This document shows, piece after piece, positions 44,401-54,257 of a DNA stretch of 64,000 nucleotides. Position numbers and translations under genes: made by a program. The DNA comes from Rhodobacteraceae bacterium SB2 (GTDB taxonomy: Bacteria; Pseudomonadota; Alphaproteobacteria; Rhodobacterales; Rhodobacteraceae): assembly GCA_001642945.1 (NCBI GenBank), contig LGRT01000018.1, forward strand, positions 186,001-250,000, given 5' to 3'. Numbering within the stretch: the first letter of the stretch is position 1; each line of letters opens with the position of its first letter. The notes under the pieces are model-generated. The model was given only the letters and a program-made list of their open reading frames with translations. It had not been told where the DNA came from and did no database searches.

Positions 44401-45651
44401 ATGTTTATATACCGCCTCTTCTTAAACTTTGCCGCCTTCCCGCTAGTGCTCCTTTTAATGATACGCTGTTTAAAAGGTACCGAAGACTGGGCAGATTTCT
44501 GGCAACGGTTTGGAAAACCAGTGGCGCTGAAACGCCCTGCGCAAAAATGGCTCTGGGTGCACGCCGCATCGAATGGTGAGCTGCAATCCGCTAAGCCAAT
44601 TTTGGACGCGCTAGCGGCGCGTTACGGTCAAAACAGCTTATTGATCACCTGTAATTCGCTTTCCGGACGTCTCTGGGCGAAAGAGCTTGGATATCACGCG
44701 GCGCTCTCGCCGCTAGATTTCCGTTGGGCACAGCGCAGGTTCATGAAGGCATATTCAATCGCCGCGCATGTGACTTTTGAGGCCGAATTATGGCCCAACC
44801 GTATCGCCATATTGGCCGCAGCAGGCATTCCGGTCACCGCCTTGGGGGCTCGGATGAGCGCGCGCGGTCAGAATCTCTGGCGCCGGTTTCCGAAGCTCAG
44901 CGCCAAATTGTTGAACGCGATAGCCTATCTGCAACCCCAAGATGCAGGCTCTTATCAGCGCTTCAAAGGCTTAGGAATTGATCCCGAAAAAATGGGCCCT
45001 GTGCTCAATTGGAAATCATTATATCAACCCCAAACGATCGATTTGGATCCCAAAAAACGCCGCAATATATGCCTGGCCGCCTCAACGCATCCCGGCGAAG
45101 ACGAAATCATCTTAAAAGCCTTTGGCTTGGTGAGACAAACATGGCCCGAATTACAGCTGATTATCGCGCCGCGCCATCCCAAACGCGGCGCCGAAATAGC
45201 TGATCTTATCCTGTCGCAGGGCTGGCGACTACAACGCTATAGCCAAGACCAGGCTAGCGGGCCTGAAAAGGTTGACGTGATCTTGGCAGATACGCTGGGC
45301 GAAATGCCCAAATGGTACGCCGCTTCGGGCCTGTGTATCGTTGGTGGGGCTTTTAAAGATCACGGTGGACACACCCCCTACGAACCTGCGGCTTATGAAT
45401 GCGCGCTGATCACGGGCCCCCATACGAGCAATTTTAGCGCTGAATACGAAACGCTCGCCCTAAACAAAGCGGCGTTACGCGCAGCAGATGCTGAGGCATT
45501 AGCCAAAGCCCTGTCATCGTTAAAGACGCCCAGCGCGCAACAAAACCTTGCGCAGCGCGCCACAAAGGCGCTGTCTCATGACACAGATATGAGCATTATT
45601 ATGGATGTGTTAGAACACCTAATGCCCAGATCAAATACCGATTTAGCTTGA
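44401..45651 (+). CDS. waaA: 3-deoxy-D-manno-octulosonic acid transferase
   Basis: This enzyme adds Kdo to lipid A precursor at the inner face of the membrane, an essential step in lipopolysaccharide assembly. It has 416 residues from ATG 44401. An N-terminal membrane anchor (MFIYRLFLNFAAFPLVLLLM) precedes the N-terminal glycosyltransferase domain (LWVHAASNGELQSAKPIL, TFEAELWPNRIAIL). The C-terminal domain shows AASTHPGEDEIILKAF, ADTLGEMPKWY and GGHTPYEPAAY. The frame continues upstream into the PhyH gene, but the family starts at the anchor. Transfer of one or two Kdo units cannot be told. Confidence 0.93.
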   Translation: MFIYRLFLNFAAFPLVLLLMIRCLKGTEDWADFWQRFGKPVALKRPAQKWLWVHAASNGELQSAKPILDALAARYGQNSLLITCNSLSGRLWAKELGYHAALSPLDFRWAQRRFMKAYSIAAHVTFEAELWPNRIAILAAAGIPVTALGARMSARGQNLWRRFPKLSAKLLNAIAYLQPQDAGSYQRFKGLGIDPEKMGPVLNWKSLYQPQTIDLDPKKRRNICLAASTHPGEDEIILKAFGLVRQTWPELQLIIAPRHPKRGAEIADLILSQGWRLQRYSQDQASGPEKVDVILADTLGEMPKWYAASGLCIVGGAFKDHGGHTPYEPAAYECALITGPHTSNFSAEYETLALNKAALRAADAEALAKALSSLKTPSAQQNLAQRATKALSHDTDMSIIMDVLEHLMPRSNTDLA

Positions 45652-45702
45652 TTCCAAATCCGCAATCGTTGACAAGGCAGAGCGAAGAGAGCACGGCGAG
45701 AG

Positions 45703-46161
45703 ATGATCAATTACTCCTTAAAATGCAGCAATAAGCACAGTTTTGACAGCTGGTTCCAATCTGCGGATGCGTTTGAGAAACTGCAAAACGCCGGAATGGT
45801 GACCTGTGCAATCTGCGGCTCTACGCAGGTGACAAAAGCGATTATGGCGCCCCGGGTCAACACCGCCTCGGCGCCCGCTCCTATGGCCCAGCCGAACGCC
45901 GCGCCCGAAACAGCCCAAAAGCCCCTGCAAGAGCCCCCCCATCCTGCGCAACAGGCTTTAAAAGACTTCAAGGCGCATATGGAAAAAAATGCCGATTATG
46001 TCGGATCCGATTTTGTTCAAGAGGCTCGGGATATGCATTACGGATTAACGCCAGAGCGGGCAATTTACGGTGAAGCCAAAGCTACAGAGGCAAAAAAACT
46101 TGTAGAAGAGGGGATACCCGTCGCCCCTCTGCCCTTTGATCCTAAGCGCAAAACCAACTGA
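45703..46161 (+). CDS. DUF1178 family protein
   Basis: This is a 152-residue protein of DUF1178, common in proteobacteria and of unknown function. The N-terminal part is a small zinc-ribbon-like unit: MINYSLKCSNKHSFDSWFQS with Cys8, then CAICGSTQVTKAIMAPRV with Cys35 and Cys38. A Pro/Ala linker follows (about 52-78). The C-terminal helix segment ARDMHYGLTPERAIYGEA is strongly conserved in the family. No signal or membrane helix is seen. It stands between waaA and lysC with no functional hint. Confidence 0.92.
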   Translation: MINYSLKCSNKHSFDSWFQSADAFEKLQNAGMVTCAICGSTQVTKAIMAPRVNTASAPAPMAQPNAAPETAQKPLQEPPHPAQQALKDFKAHMEKNADYVGSDFVQEARDMHYGLTPERAIYGEAKATEAKKLVEEGIPVAPLPFDPKRKTN

Positions 46162-46226
46162 ACAGCCCTTGCGCTTGGCCCTACTTCGCCCTAAACCGCG
46201 GTGCAATTTAGCTTTAGAGGACCATC

Positions 46227-47462
46227 ATGCCGGTTTTGGTAATGAAGTTTGGTGGCACATCCGTTGCCTCAATCGACCGCATCACCCGCGCTGCCAAACG
46301 CGTGGCGCGAGAAGTAGCGCTGGGATATGATGTTATCGTGATCGTATCGGCCATGTCGGGCAAAACGAATGAATTGGCAGGCTGGGTAAATGATATCTCC
46401 CCGTTACATGACGCGCGTGAATATGATGCGGTTGTGTCCTCTGGCGAAAATGTCACCGCCGGCCTGATGGCGCTGGTGTTGCAAGAAATGGAAATCCCCG
46501 CACGCAGCTGGCAAGGCTGGCAGGTACCATTGAACACCAGCTCCACCCATTCTGCCGCGCGGATTGAGGAAATTCCAACCCAGAATATCAACGGCAAGTT
46601 TGCCGATGGCATGCGGGTGGCAGTGGTCGCTGGTTTTCAGGGGTTAAGCCCCGAGGGGCGAATTACCACGTTGGGCCGCGGTGGATCTGATACCACGGCG
46701 GTCGCATTCGCGGCGGCTTTTGACGCAGAGCGCTGCGATATCTACACAGATGTTGACGGGATTTACACCACCGATCCTCGGATCGAAACCAATGCCCGCA
46801 AATTGAACAAAATCTCCTTTGAAGAAATGTTGGAATTGGCATCGCTGGGGGCAAAAGTTTTGCAAACCCGATCTGTAGAACTGGCGATGCGCTACCGCGT
46901 TAAACTGAGAGTATTGTCAAGCTTTGAGGAACCATCGGAAACGGCCGGTACTTTGGTCTGTAGCGAGGAAGAAATTATGGAATCTAATGTTGTTTCAGGA
47001 ATAGCCTATTCGCGCGATGAAGCGAAGATGACGCTGGTCTCGGTCGAAGATCGCCCCGGCACGGCTGCAGCTATTTTCGGACGGCTTTCAGAGGCCAATG
47101 TTAATGTGGATATGATCATTCAAAATATCGCCGAAGATGGCCGCACCGATATGACCTTTTCCTGCCCGACCGATCAGGTCGCCCGCGCTGAAAAAGCGCT
47201 TTTGGATGCAAAGACTGAAAACCATGTTGATTTCGTCGATCTGATCGCAGATATGAACGCCGCCAAAGTATCGGCCGTAGGAATTGGCATGCGAAGCCAA
47301 TCCGGCGTTGCGGCAAAAATGTTCAAAACATTATCTGATGAAGGCATTAACATCAAAGTCATCGCCACGTCAGAAATCAAGATTTCCGTTCTTATTGATA
47401 GGAAATATATGGAACTTGCCGTACAATCCCTGCATCATGCATTTGGGCTCGAAAGCGCCTAA
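46227..47462 (+). CDS. lysC: Aspartate kinase
   Basis: This enzyme makes aspartyl phosphate, the first step to lysine, threonine, methionine and diaminopimelate. It has 411 residues. MPVLVMKFGGTSVASIDRIT holds the nucleotide site. GRGGSDTTAVAFAAAFDAER and YTDVDGIYTTDPR form the aspartate site. Two ACT domains (about 265-400; VSVEDRPGTAAAIFGRL and VGIGMRSQSGVAAKMFKTL) give allosteric control by lysine and/or threonine. ATG 46227 has AGAGGA seven bases upstream. No lysine riboswitch fits into the 65-base spacer. ptsP follows after 28 bases. Confidence 0.96.
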   Translation: MPVLVMKFGGTSVASIDRITRAAKRVAREVALGYDVIVIVSAMSGKTNELAGWVNDISPLHDAREYDAVVSSGENVTAGLMALVLQEMEIPARSWQGWQVPLNTSSTHSAARIEEIPTQNINGKFADGMRVAVVAGFQGLSPEGRITTLGRGGSDTTAVAFAAAFDAERCDIYTDVDGIYTTDPRIETNARKLNKISFEEMLELASLGAKVLQTRSVELAMRYRVKLRVLSSFEEPSETAGTLVCSEEEIMESNVVSGIAYSRDEAKMTLVSVEDRPGTAAAIFGRLSEANVNVDMIIQNIAEDGRTDMTFSCPTDQVARAEKALLDAKTENHVDFVDLIADMNAAKVSAVGIGMRSQSGVAAKMFKTLSDEGINIKVIATSEIKISVLIDRKYMELAVQSLHHAFGLESA

Positions 47463-47490
47463 GCCAAGGGAAACGGGGGGCGCGCCGCCC

Positions 47491-49737
47491 ATGGAAGACA
47501 CCACGGGAACCAACAGCCGCAAACTGCTAAAGCGCTTGCGTGGCACGCTGGCAGAAGATTCAGCTGGCCAAGCCCGCTTGGATAAAATCACCCATTTGAT
47601 CGCTGATTCAATGGGCACAGAAGTGTGCTCGATCTACCTTTTTAGAGATAAGAGCACGCTGGAGCTTTGCGCCACCGAAGGCCTGCATGCCGACGCCGTT
47701 CACAAAACACGCCTACGCCTTGGGGAAGGCTTGGTGGGGCGGGTGGCCGCGCGCAAGAACACCATCAACGCGGCGAATGCCCCAGCCACCAAAGGCTTTC
47801 GGTTTATGCCGGAAACAGGCGAAGAAATTTACTCGTCCTTTTTGGGCGTGCCCATTCAGCGCCTCGGATCGGGCCTCGGGGTCTTGGTCGTCCAATCCAA
47901 AACCGCGCGTGAATTTTCCTCAGACGAGATTTACGGCTTGGAAATTGTGGCCATGGTTCTGGCAGAAATGGCCGAGCTAGGCGCTTTTGTGGGCGAAGGC
48001 GCAGCATTAAGGCCTCAACACCAAGAACCGGCCCTGTTTCGCGGCACCCCCGTGCAAGAGGGCACCGCCTCTGGCCATGTTTGGCTGCATGAACCCCGCG
48101 TTGTGGTCACCAATCCAATCGCTGAAGATCCGCAAATTGAAAAACAACGCCTGTCCTCAGCATTGGAAAAGTTGCGCAGCGGCATCGATGATTTGCTGGA
48201 TGCAGCGCACTTTGGCGATAAGGAGCCAAGGGCAATTCTGGAAGCCTATCGCATGTTTGCCAATTCGCGCGGCTGGCTGCGTCGAATGGACACCGATATT
48301 GATCAGGGGCTTTCGGCAGAGGCGGCCGTTGAAAAAGAACAATCCGCGGCGCGGGCACGGCTGTCACAAGTTGCCGACCCATATTTACGCGACCGCCTTC
48401 ATGATTTGGATGATCTATCGAACCGTTTGTTGCGCAGCCTTACAGGCCAGGGGCGCAATACGGGCGCGGTGATTCCGAGCGATGCGATTTTGGTGGCGCA
48501 AAATATTGGCACCGCCGAGCTCTTGGAATATGGGCGCAGCCTAAAAGGTCTGGCGCTTGAAGAAGGGTCGGTGGGATCGCATGCCGCAATCGTGGCACGG
48601 GCTCTAGCGATTCCGCTCGTCATTCACGCCGAAAATCTAACCACCGAGGCCTTAAACGGCGATCCCATCATGATCGATGGTGATGCAGGGGTAATCCATC
48701 TACGCCCAGATGACAGCGTGGCCAGCGCCGTCAAAGATAAAATCGCTATGCAAGCAAAGGCGCAAAAGCGCTATGCCGCCCTTCGCGACAGCCCCGCCAT
48801 CGCCGCCTGCAAGACGCGCGTCACGTTGCTGATGAATGCCGGGTTAATGGCCGATCTGCCCAGCCTCGAAAGCTCTGGGGCAGAAGGCGTTGGGCTTTTT
48901 CGTACCGAATTGCAGTTTTTACTACGCAGTCAAATGCCCAAACGCTCAGAGCTGAGCGCGATCTATGCGCGGGTTTTAGAATCGGCTCAAAACAAACCTG
49001 TCACCTTCAGAACGCTTGATATCGGCTCGGATAAAGTACTGCCCTATATGACCGAAGTGGAAGAGCCAAATCCGGCGCTAGGCTGGCGTGCGATCCGCGT
49101 TGGCTTGGACAAGCCGGGCGTGTTGCGCATGCAGTTGCAAGCTTTGTTGCGCGGCGCAAACGGGCGCGATCTGTCAATCATGTTCCCCTTTATCGCGCAA
49201 CATGAAGAATTTCGCCAAGCGCGCAGCGAAATGGACAAAGCTCTCGAGCGCGAGAAAATCCTGGGTCACCCGCTGCCAAAAAGCCTGCGGGTTGGCGCGA
49301 TGATCGAAACCCCTTCGATCCACTACGCCCCCAAAGCATTTTTTGACTCGGTGGATTTTTTGTCAATTGGGGGCAATGATCTGAAACAATTCTTCTTCGC
49401 CGCTGATCGCGAAAATGAATTGGTGCGCAAACGCTATGATACGTTGAGCAGCAGCTTTCTCAGCTTTCTCGAAGATATCGTGACAAAATGCCAAGCGCAT
49501 AAAACACCGCTGTCTTTTTGTGGCGAGGATGCCGGGCGCCCGTTAGAAGCCGTCTGTCTGGCGGCTTTGGGGCTTCATACTTTATCAATGCGCCCCGCCT
49601 CTATTGGCCCCGTCAAACAGGCCCTCATGAATACCGACTTGAAAGCATTGAAGGCGGAACTAGACCAGGCCCGCTTGGCAGGTGTCGATAATCTGCGTAA
49701 GACAGCGGCCAATTTCATGGCCAAGCATGGCGGATAA
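47491..49737 (+). CDS. ptsP: Phosphoenolpyruvate-protein phosphotransferase of the nitrogen PTS (EI-Ntr)
   Basis: This is EI-Ntr, which takes phosphate from PEP and passes it to NPr and EIIA-Ntr, a signalling chain that tunes carbon, nitrogen and potassium responses. It has 748 residues from ATG 47491. A GAF domain (about 15-165) senses glutamine in related proteins. The swivelling phospho-His domain has His364 in GSVGSHAAIVAR. The PEP-binding barrel shows GLFRTELQFLLRSQ, GGNDLKQFFFAADREN and FCGEDAGRP with Cys near 677. The start is chosen after the lysC stop. The linkage lysC-ptsP is common in Rhodobacteraceae. Confidence 0.95.
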   Translation: MEDTTGTNSRKLLKRLRGTLAEDSAGQARLDKITHLIADSMGTEVCSIYLFRDKSTLELCATEGLHADAVHKTRLRLGEGLVGRVAARKNTINAANAPATKGFRFMPETGEEIYSSFLGVPIQRLGSGLGVLVVQSKTAREFSSDEIYGLEIVAMVLAEMAELGAFVGEGAALRPQHQEPALFRGTPVQEGTASGHVWLHEPRVVVTNPIAEDPQIEKQRLSSALEKLRSGIDDLLDAAHFGDKEPRAILEAYRMFANSRGWLRRMDTDIDQGLSAEAAVEKEQSAARARLSQVADPYLRDRLHDLDDLSNRLLRSLTGQGRNTGAVIPSDAILVAQNIGTAELLEYGRSLKGLALEEGSVGSHAAIVARALAIPLVIHAENLTTEALNGDPIMIDGDAGVIHLRPDDSVASAVKDKIAMQAKAQKRYAALRDSPAIAACKTRVTLLMNAGLMADLPSLESSGAEGVGLFRTELQFLLRSQMPKRSELSAIYARVLESAQNKPVTFRTLDIGSDKVLPYMTEVEEPNPALGWRAIRVGLDKPGVLRMQLQALLRGANGRDLSIMFPFIAQHEEFRQARSEMDKALEREKILGHPLPKSLRVGAMIETPSIHYAPKAFFDSVDFLSIGGNDLKQFFFAADRENELVRKRYDTLSSSFLSFLEDIVTKCQAHKTPLSFCGEDAGRPLEAVCLAALGLHTLSMRPASIGPVKQALMNTDLKALKAELDQARLAGVDNLRKTAANFMAKHGG

Positions 49738-49760
49738 AAGCGCAAACGCGCCCTTTTAGA
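49737..49760 (+). terminator. Weak terminator after ptsP
   Basis: AAAAGCGC and GCGC-C-CTTTT pair around AAAC with one bulged base just after the ptsP stop. The T-run is short (four), so the strength is uncertain. Confidence 0.45.
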
Positions 49761-49974
49761 AAATTGAGGCAGAAAACTGTTCTGCAGCAGGGTCGGAAGG
49801 GTCTAGACCCGCAGGCGAGACGGGCCTATAAGCGGCCTTAATGGCTCTTTTTTATACATCATCTCATCGAATTATATACCCGGCGCTCTAAGACATCAGA
49901 GTGGCCGGGAAAACGCGTACGCGCCAGCCCGCCGTACATTATACTATCTTCTTACGCCCCAAGGATACCAAGCC
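49761..49974 (+). promoter_or_regulatory. Structured region upstream of ileS
   Basis: This spacer is unusually rich in stems. GCAGAA/TTCTGC lies near 49773-49789, a GGGTCTAGACCC palindrome at about 49799-49810, and GGCC/GGCT followed by six T near 49836-49853. A long hairpin pairs CCCGGCGCTCT with AGAGTGGCCGGG at 49879-49909. The palindrome GCGTACGC follows at 49914-49921. The features fit a small RNA ending near 49855 and/or an ileS leader. No T-box signature is present. Confidence 0.4.
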
Positions 49975-52878
49975 ATGTGCGCTGAAACGCCCGATTATAA
50001 AGATACTTTGAACCTTCCAAAAACCAATTTTCCGATGCGCGCTGGCTTGCCGAAACGCGAACCGGAATGGTTGGAAAAATGGGAAAACATGGGCATCTAC
50101 AACCGCCTCAGGGAAAAGCAGGGCCGTAAGCCCTTTACCCTCCACGATGGTCCACCTTATGCAAATGGACATTTGCACATTGGGCACGCGCTCAATAAGA
50201 TTTTAAAAGACATGGTTGTGCGCAGCCAACAAATGATGGGAAAAGATGCCTGCTATATCCCAGGTTGGGATTGTCACGGCTTGCCAATTGAATGGAAAAT
50301 CGAGGAACAATATCGTAAAAATGGCCGCGATAAAGACACGGTGCCCGTGGTCGATTTCCGCCAAGAATGCCGCAAATTTGCTGCTGAATGGGTAGATGTT
50401 CAGCGCGCGGAGTTCAAACGGCTTGGGATTACCGGCAATTGGGAAATGCCTTATTTAACCATGGATTATCATGCAGAACGCGTGATCGCAGAAGAATTCA
50501 TGACGTTTCTTATGACGGGAACGCTGTATCAAGGCTCAAAGCCAGTGATGTGGTCTCCCATTGAAAAAACCGCATTGGCAGAGGCTGAAGTGGAATATCA
50601 TGACAAAGAAAGCTTCACCATTTGGGTGCGTTTTCCGGTTCTAAATAGCGATAACCCAGCGCTAGAAGGCGCCGATGTGGTAATCTGGACCACCACGCCT
50701 TGGACCATCCCTTCAAACCGCGGTGTGGTCTATCACCAAGACATTTCTTACGGGGTCTATGAGGTGACGGCCGCCCCCGAAGACAATTGGGTCAAAACGG
50801 GCGATCGCATTCTTCTGGCGGATAAACAGGCCGCTTCGGTTCTGGAAAAGGCCCGCGTCGAAAGTTTTGCGCGCATCAGTGATGCGGGTGATTTATCAAA
50901 TACCAGCCTGTCCCATCCCTTGGCCGGCATGGAGGGCAGCGATGGCGAATGGGATGAGCCGCGCGATTTTCGCGCCGCGCCCTTTGTCACCGAAGAGGAC
51001 GGCACCGGATTTGTTCACTGTGCCCCCAGCCATGGTATGGATGAGTTTGAGCTGTATCGCGATGCGGGGATGCTGGAGCAAGTGCTTACCTATAACGTAA
51101 TGGAAGATGGCGCGATGCGGGCCGATTTGCCATTTTTCGGCGGCAAAAGGATTCTCAAGCCCAATGGCAAAGAAGGCAATGTGAATGCCGCGGTGATTGA
51201 GAAGCTGGCAGAAAGCGGAAAGCTTTTGGCGCGCGGAAAGATCAAGCATAGTTATCCGCATAGCTGGAGATCCAAAGCGCCTCTGATCTATCGCAACACC
51301 CCGCAATGGTTCGCCGCAATCGATCGCCCGGTCGGCGATAATCAAGATGAATTCGGCAAAACCATTCGCGAACGGGCCCTGAATTCTATTGATAAAATGG
51401 TCGAATGGACGCCAAAAACTGGCCGAAACCGGCTTTATTCAATGATCGAAGCCCGCCCCGATTGGGTGCTTTCGCGCCAACGCGCTTGGGGGGTTCCACT
51501 GACATGTTTCACAAAAACCGGCGGCAAACCGACAGACCCAGATTTCTTGCTGCGCAACGGCGAGGTCAATGCCCGTATCGCCGCCGCATTTGAAAGCGAA
51601 GGCGCGGATGCGTGGTATGCTGAGGGGGCCAAAAATCGCTTCCTTGATGGTATCGTCGACCCAGAGGCTTATGAGCAAGTTTTTGATATTCTTGATGTCT
51701 GGTTTGATTCCGGCTCAACGCATGCCTTTGTTTTGCGTGATCGTGATGATGGATCCAAAGACGGCATGGCTGATCTTTATCTGGAAGGCACCGATCAGCA
51801 TCGCGGTTGGTTCCATTCTTCGATGCTGCAATCCTGTGGCACCCGCGGCCATGCGCCCTATCGCGGGGTGCTAACGCATGGCTTCACGCTCGATGAAAAA
51901 GGCATGAAAATGTCAAAATCTTTGGGCAATACGGTGGCGCCTGAGCAAGTGGTAAAACAATATGGCGGCGATATTTTGCGGCTCTGGGTGGCGCAGTCAG
52001 ATTATTCTGCGGATCTTAGAATTGGACCTGAAATCTTAAAAAATACCGCCGATGCCTATCGTAGATTGCGCAATACGATGCGGTTTTTACTCGGCTCGCT
52101 GGCCGATTTTAGCGAACGCGACCGCATCGCGCCGCAGGACATGCCTGAGCTCGAGCAATGGGTTCTGCACCGCTTGGCGGAATTGGATGAAAAGGTGCGC
52201 AGCGGCTATGATGCCTATGATTTCCAAGGCGTATTTCAAGCCGTTTTTGCCTTTGCAACTGTCGATCTGTCGTCGTTCTATTTCGATATCCGCAAAGACG
52301 CGCTGTATTGCGATGGCGATACGGTTCAACGGCGCGCGGCGCGCACGGTGCTTGATATTCTGTTTCACCGGCTGACCACCTGGCTCGCCCCGGTGCTGGT
52401 CTTTACGATGGAAGAGGTATGGCTTGAGCGGTTCCCCGGCGATGACAGCTCGGTTCACCTGCTGGATATTCCCGAGACCCCCGCGGCTTGGAAAAACCCG
52501 GAACTGGCGGAAAAATGGGCAATGATCCGCTCTGCACGCCGCGTGGTCACATCGGCTTTGGAAGTGCAGCGCTCTGAAAAAGTTATTGGGGCCAGTTTGG
52601 AAGCTGCACCAAGCGTCACCATCAGCGATCCTGCGATGCTGGCCGCGTTGCAATCTGTGCCCTTTGAGGACATTTGCATAACATCGGCGCTGCAGCTGAC
52701 GACCGGTCAGATTGAGCACGGCCAGTTCACCCTTGCAGATCACCCTGGGATTGGCGTTGCCTTTTCCAAAGCAGAGGGTGAAAAATGTCAGCGATGCTGG
52801 AAAATTCTTCCTGATGTGGGGCAAGACCAGCATCCTGGCACCTGCCAGCGCTGCAGCACTGCTCTGAGCGCGGCTTAA
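49975..52878 (+). CDS. ileS: Isoleucyl-tRNA synthetase
   Basis: This class I synthetase charges tRNA(Ile) and edits valine. It has 967 residues. The HIGH box is HLHIGH at 66-71 (HIGH 68-71), and KMSKS is at 645-649 ([10 protein letters not shown]). The CP1 editing domain lies between, with [15 protein letters not shown] near 233-247. The C-terminal zinc finger is CQRCWK (Cys near 938 and 941) with CQRC near 957-960. ATG 49975 has AAGGA ten bases upstream. The 3' end overlaps tadA tail-to-tail by four bases. Proofreading domains appear intact. Confidence 0.97.
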   Translation: MCAETPDYKDTLNLPKTNFPMRAGLPKREPEWLEKWENMGIYNRLREKQGRKPFTLHDGPPYANGHLHIGHALNKILKDMVVRSQQMMGKDACYIPGWDCHGLPIEWKIEEQYRKNGRDKDTVPVVDFRQECRKFAAEWVDVQRAEFKRLGITGNWEMPYLTMDYHAERVIAEEFMTFLMTGTLYQGSKPVMWSPIEKTALAEAEVEYHDKESFTIWVRFPVLNSDNPALEGADVVIWTTTPWTIPSNRGVVYHQDISYGVYEVTAAPEDNWVKTGDRILLADKQAASVLEKARVESFARISDAGDLSNTSLSHPLAGMEGSDGEWDEPRDFRAAPFVTEEDGTGFVHCAPSHGMDEFELYRDAGMLEQVLTYNVMEDGAMRADLPFFGGKRILKPNGKEGNVNAAVIEKLAESGKLLARGKIKHSYPHSWRSKAPLIYRNTPQWFAAIDRPVGDNQDEFGKTIRERALNSIDKMVEWTPKTGRNRLYSMIEARPDWVLSRQRAWGVPLTCFTKTGGKPTDPDFLLRNGEVNARIAAAFESEGADAWYAEGAKNRFLDGIVDPEAYEQVFDILDVWFDSGSTHAFVLRDRDDGSKDGMADLYLEGTDQHRGWFHSSMLQSCGTRGHAPYRGVLTHGFTLDEKGMKMSKSLGNTVAPEQVVKQYGGDILRLWVAQSDYSADLRIGPEILKNTADAYRRLRNTMRFLLGSLADFSERDRIAPQDMPELEQWVLHRLAELDEKVRSGYDAYDFQGVFQAVFAFATVDLSSFYFDIRKDALYCDGDTVQRRAARTVLDILFHRLTTWLAPVLVFTMEEVWLERFPGDDSSVHLLDIPETPAAWKNPELAEKWAMIRSARRVVTSALEVQRSEKVIGASLEAAPSVTISDPAMLAALQSVPFEDICITSALQLTTGQIEHGQFTLADHPGIGVAFSKAEGEKCQRCWKILPDVGQDQHPGTCQRCSTALSAA

Positions 52879-53336
52879 CGCGCGCCGCCGCGCCGCTTGG
52901 CAAAAAAATCGCGCAACAGCGCCGCGGCCTCGCCTTCTGCAATGCCCGAATAAACCTCAGGTTTATGATGGCATTGTGCATGACTGAACACCTGCGGGCC
53001 TTGCGCAACACCACCAGATTTGGGATCGCAGGCCCCATAATAAAGCCGTTCTATCCGCGCCGCCGCAATCAAGCCTGCACACATCGGGCAGGGCTCTAAC
53101 GACACATAAAGGTCACAGCCCGATAAGCGCTCGGATCCCAATGCTTTACACGCGGAACGAATGGCCAGAACTTCCGCATGCGCAGAGGGGTCATTTTGCG
53201 CACGCATCTGGTTTCCAGCGCGCGCCAAAACCGCGCCCTGCGGCGAGATTACGGCCGCGCCCACCGGAACCTCTCCGCGTTCCGCCGCCAAACGCGCTTC
53301 CTTTAACGCAATCTCCATAAAACTTTTAAACCGCAT
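52875..53336 (-). CDS. tadA: tRNA-specific adenosine deaminase
   Basis: TadA deaminates adenosine 34 of tRNA(Arg) to inosine, needed to read CGN codons. It has 153 residues. The zinc site is His53-Ala-Glu55 ([12 protein letters not shown]) and Cys83-x-x-Cys86 ([11 protein letters not shown]). The C-terminus shows [16 protein letters not shown], with the substrate-positioning helix after it. It is divergent from the pseudouridine synthase gene with a spacer of about 63 bases. Its stop codon overlaps that of ileS on the other strand. Confidence 0.95.
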   Translation of the reverse strand: MRFKSFMEIALKEARLAAERGEVPVGAAVISPQGAVLARAGNQMRAQNDPSAHAEVLAIRSACKALGSERLSGCDLYVSLEPCPMCAGLIAAARIERLYYGACDPKSGGVAQGPQVFSHAQCHHKPEVYSGIAEGEAAALLRDFFAKRRGGAR

Positions 53337-53399
53337 AAGCTTTTGATGACGGCTGAATGCCCCTTTCGCAAGCCTTGTTTTTGCCGTAAAGCCCGAAGA

Positions 53400-54182
53400 A
53401 TGGACAGCAAAACCCCTTCAGGCGAACGCATCGCTAAAACCATCGCCCGCGCCGGGCTTGCCAGCCGCCGCGATGCGGAAAAGATGATTCTGGCCGGCCG
53501 CGTGCATGTGAACGGCACCGTTATTACATCGCCAGCCCTGAACGTGACGCAAAAAGACCAGATAAAAGTTGATGGCACCCTGCTGAAAGAGCCCGACCAT
53601 GCGCGGCTTTGGCTCTATCATAAACCCAGCGGCTTGGTGACAAGTGATAGGGATGAAAAAGGCCGTACAACAATTTATGATGAAATGCCCGAAAATCTGC
53701 CCCGCGTGATGAGCGTGGGCCGGCTTGATCTAAACTCTGAAGGCCTGTTGTTGTTAACCAATGATGGGGCAATCAAACGCCAGCTGGAACTGCCTGCAAC
53801 GGGATGGCTGCGCCGCTATCGCGTTCGCATCAACGGGCGGCCAAGCGAAGATAGTTTTACGCCATTGCGTGCAGGCCTGCGCATCGGCGGTGAACGGTTT
53901 CAGCCCATGAGCGTCACATTAGACCGCCAGCAGGGCGCGAATGCGTGGTTAACCATTGGTCTACGAGAAGGCAAAAACCGCGAAATTCGGCGCGCGATCG
54001 AAGCTATAGGCCTGCAGGTCAACCGATTGATCCGCGTCTCGTTCGGCCCGTTTCAGCTGGGCACTTTGAAATTGGGCGAGGTTGAAGAAGTGCGCCGCAA
54101 AATCATGCGCGATCAATTGGGGTTGGCGCCAGTTTCTGACGAAAAGCCAAAGGCAAAAAAGCCCCAGCGCCGGCATAGATAA
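53400..54182 (+). CDS. Pseudouridine synthase, RsuA/RluB family
   Basis: This 260-residue enzyme changes a uridine of rRNA to pseudouridine. An S4 RNA-binding domain covers about 8-65 (RIAKTIARAGLASRRDAEKM). The catalytic Asp110 is in VGRLDLNSEGLLLLTNDG. LREGKNREIRRAIEAIGL is near 193-210. The length and the missing long C-terminal tail fit RluB/RsuA-like enzymes of alphaproteobacteria, which usually modify 23S rRNA near 2605. ATG 53400 is preferred to the frame's earlier ATG at 53346, because the latter would leave only nine bases to the divergent tadA start and no room for promoters. Confidence 0.9.
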   Translation: MDSKTPSGERIAKTIARAGLASRRDAEKMILAGRVHVNGTVITSPALNVTQKDQIKVDGTLLKEPDHARLWLYHKPSGLVTSDRDEKGRTTIYDEMPENLPRVMSVGRLDLNSEGLLLLTNDGAIKRQLELPATGWLRRYRVRINGRPSEDSFTPLRAGLRIGGERFQPMSVTLDRQQGANAWLTIGLREGKNREIRRAIEAIGLQVNRLIRVSFGPFQLGTLKLGEVEEVRRKIMRDQLGLAPVSDEKPKAKKPQRRHR

Positions 54183-54257
54183 GCGCAGCAGCCCGTTTTT
54201 GCGCCAATCAAAATAAATCTTGTCAAATTTATTAAACCCAGCTTAGGCTTGGGGATT

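Noticed and set aside
46162-46226. Lysine riboswitch before lysC
   Set aside because: The 65-base spacer is far too short.
49761-49974. T-box riboswitch before ileS
   Set aside because: No T-box core, specifier loop or antiterminator is recognisable, and T-boxes are rare in proteobacteria.
49975-49989. Cysteine codon directly after the ileS start as a sign of a wrong start
   Set aside because: The sequence [20 protein letters not shown] fits the family N-terminus, and AAGGA lies upstream, so ATG 49975 is kept.
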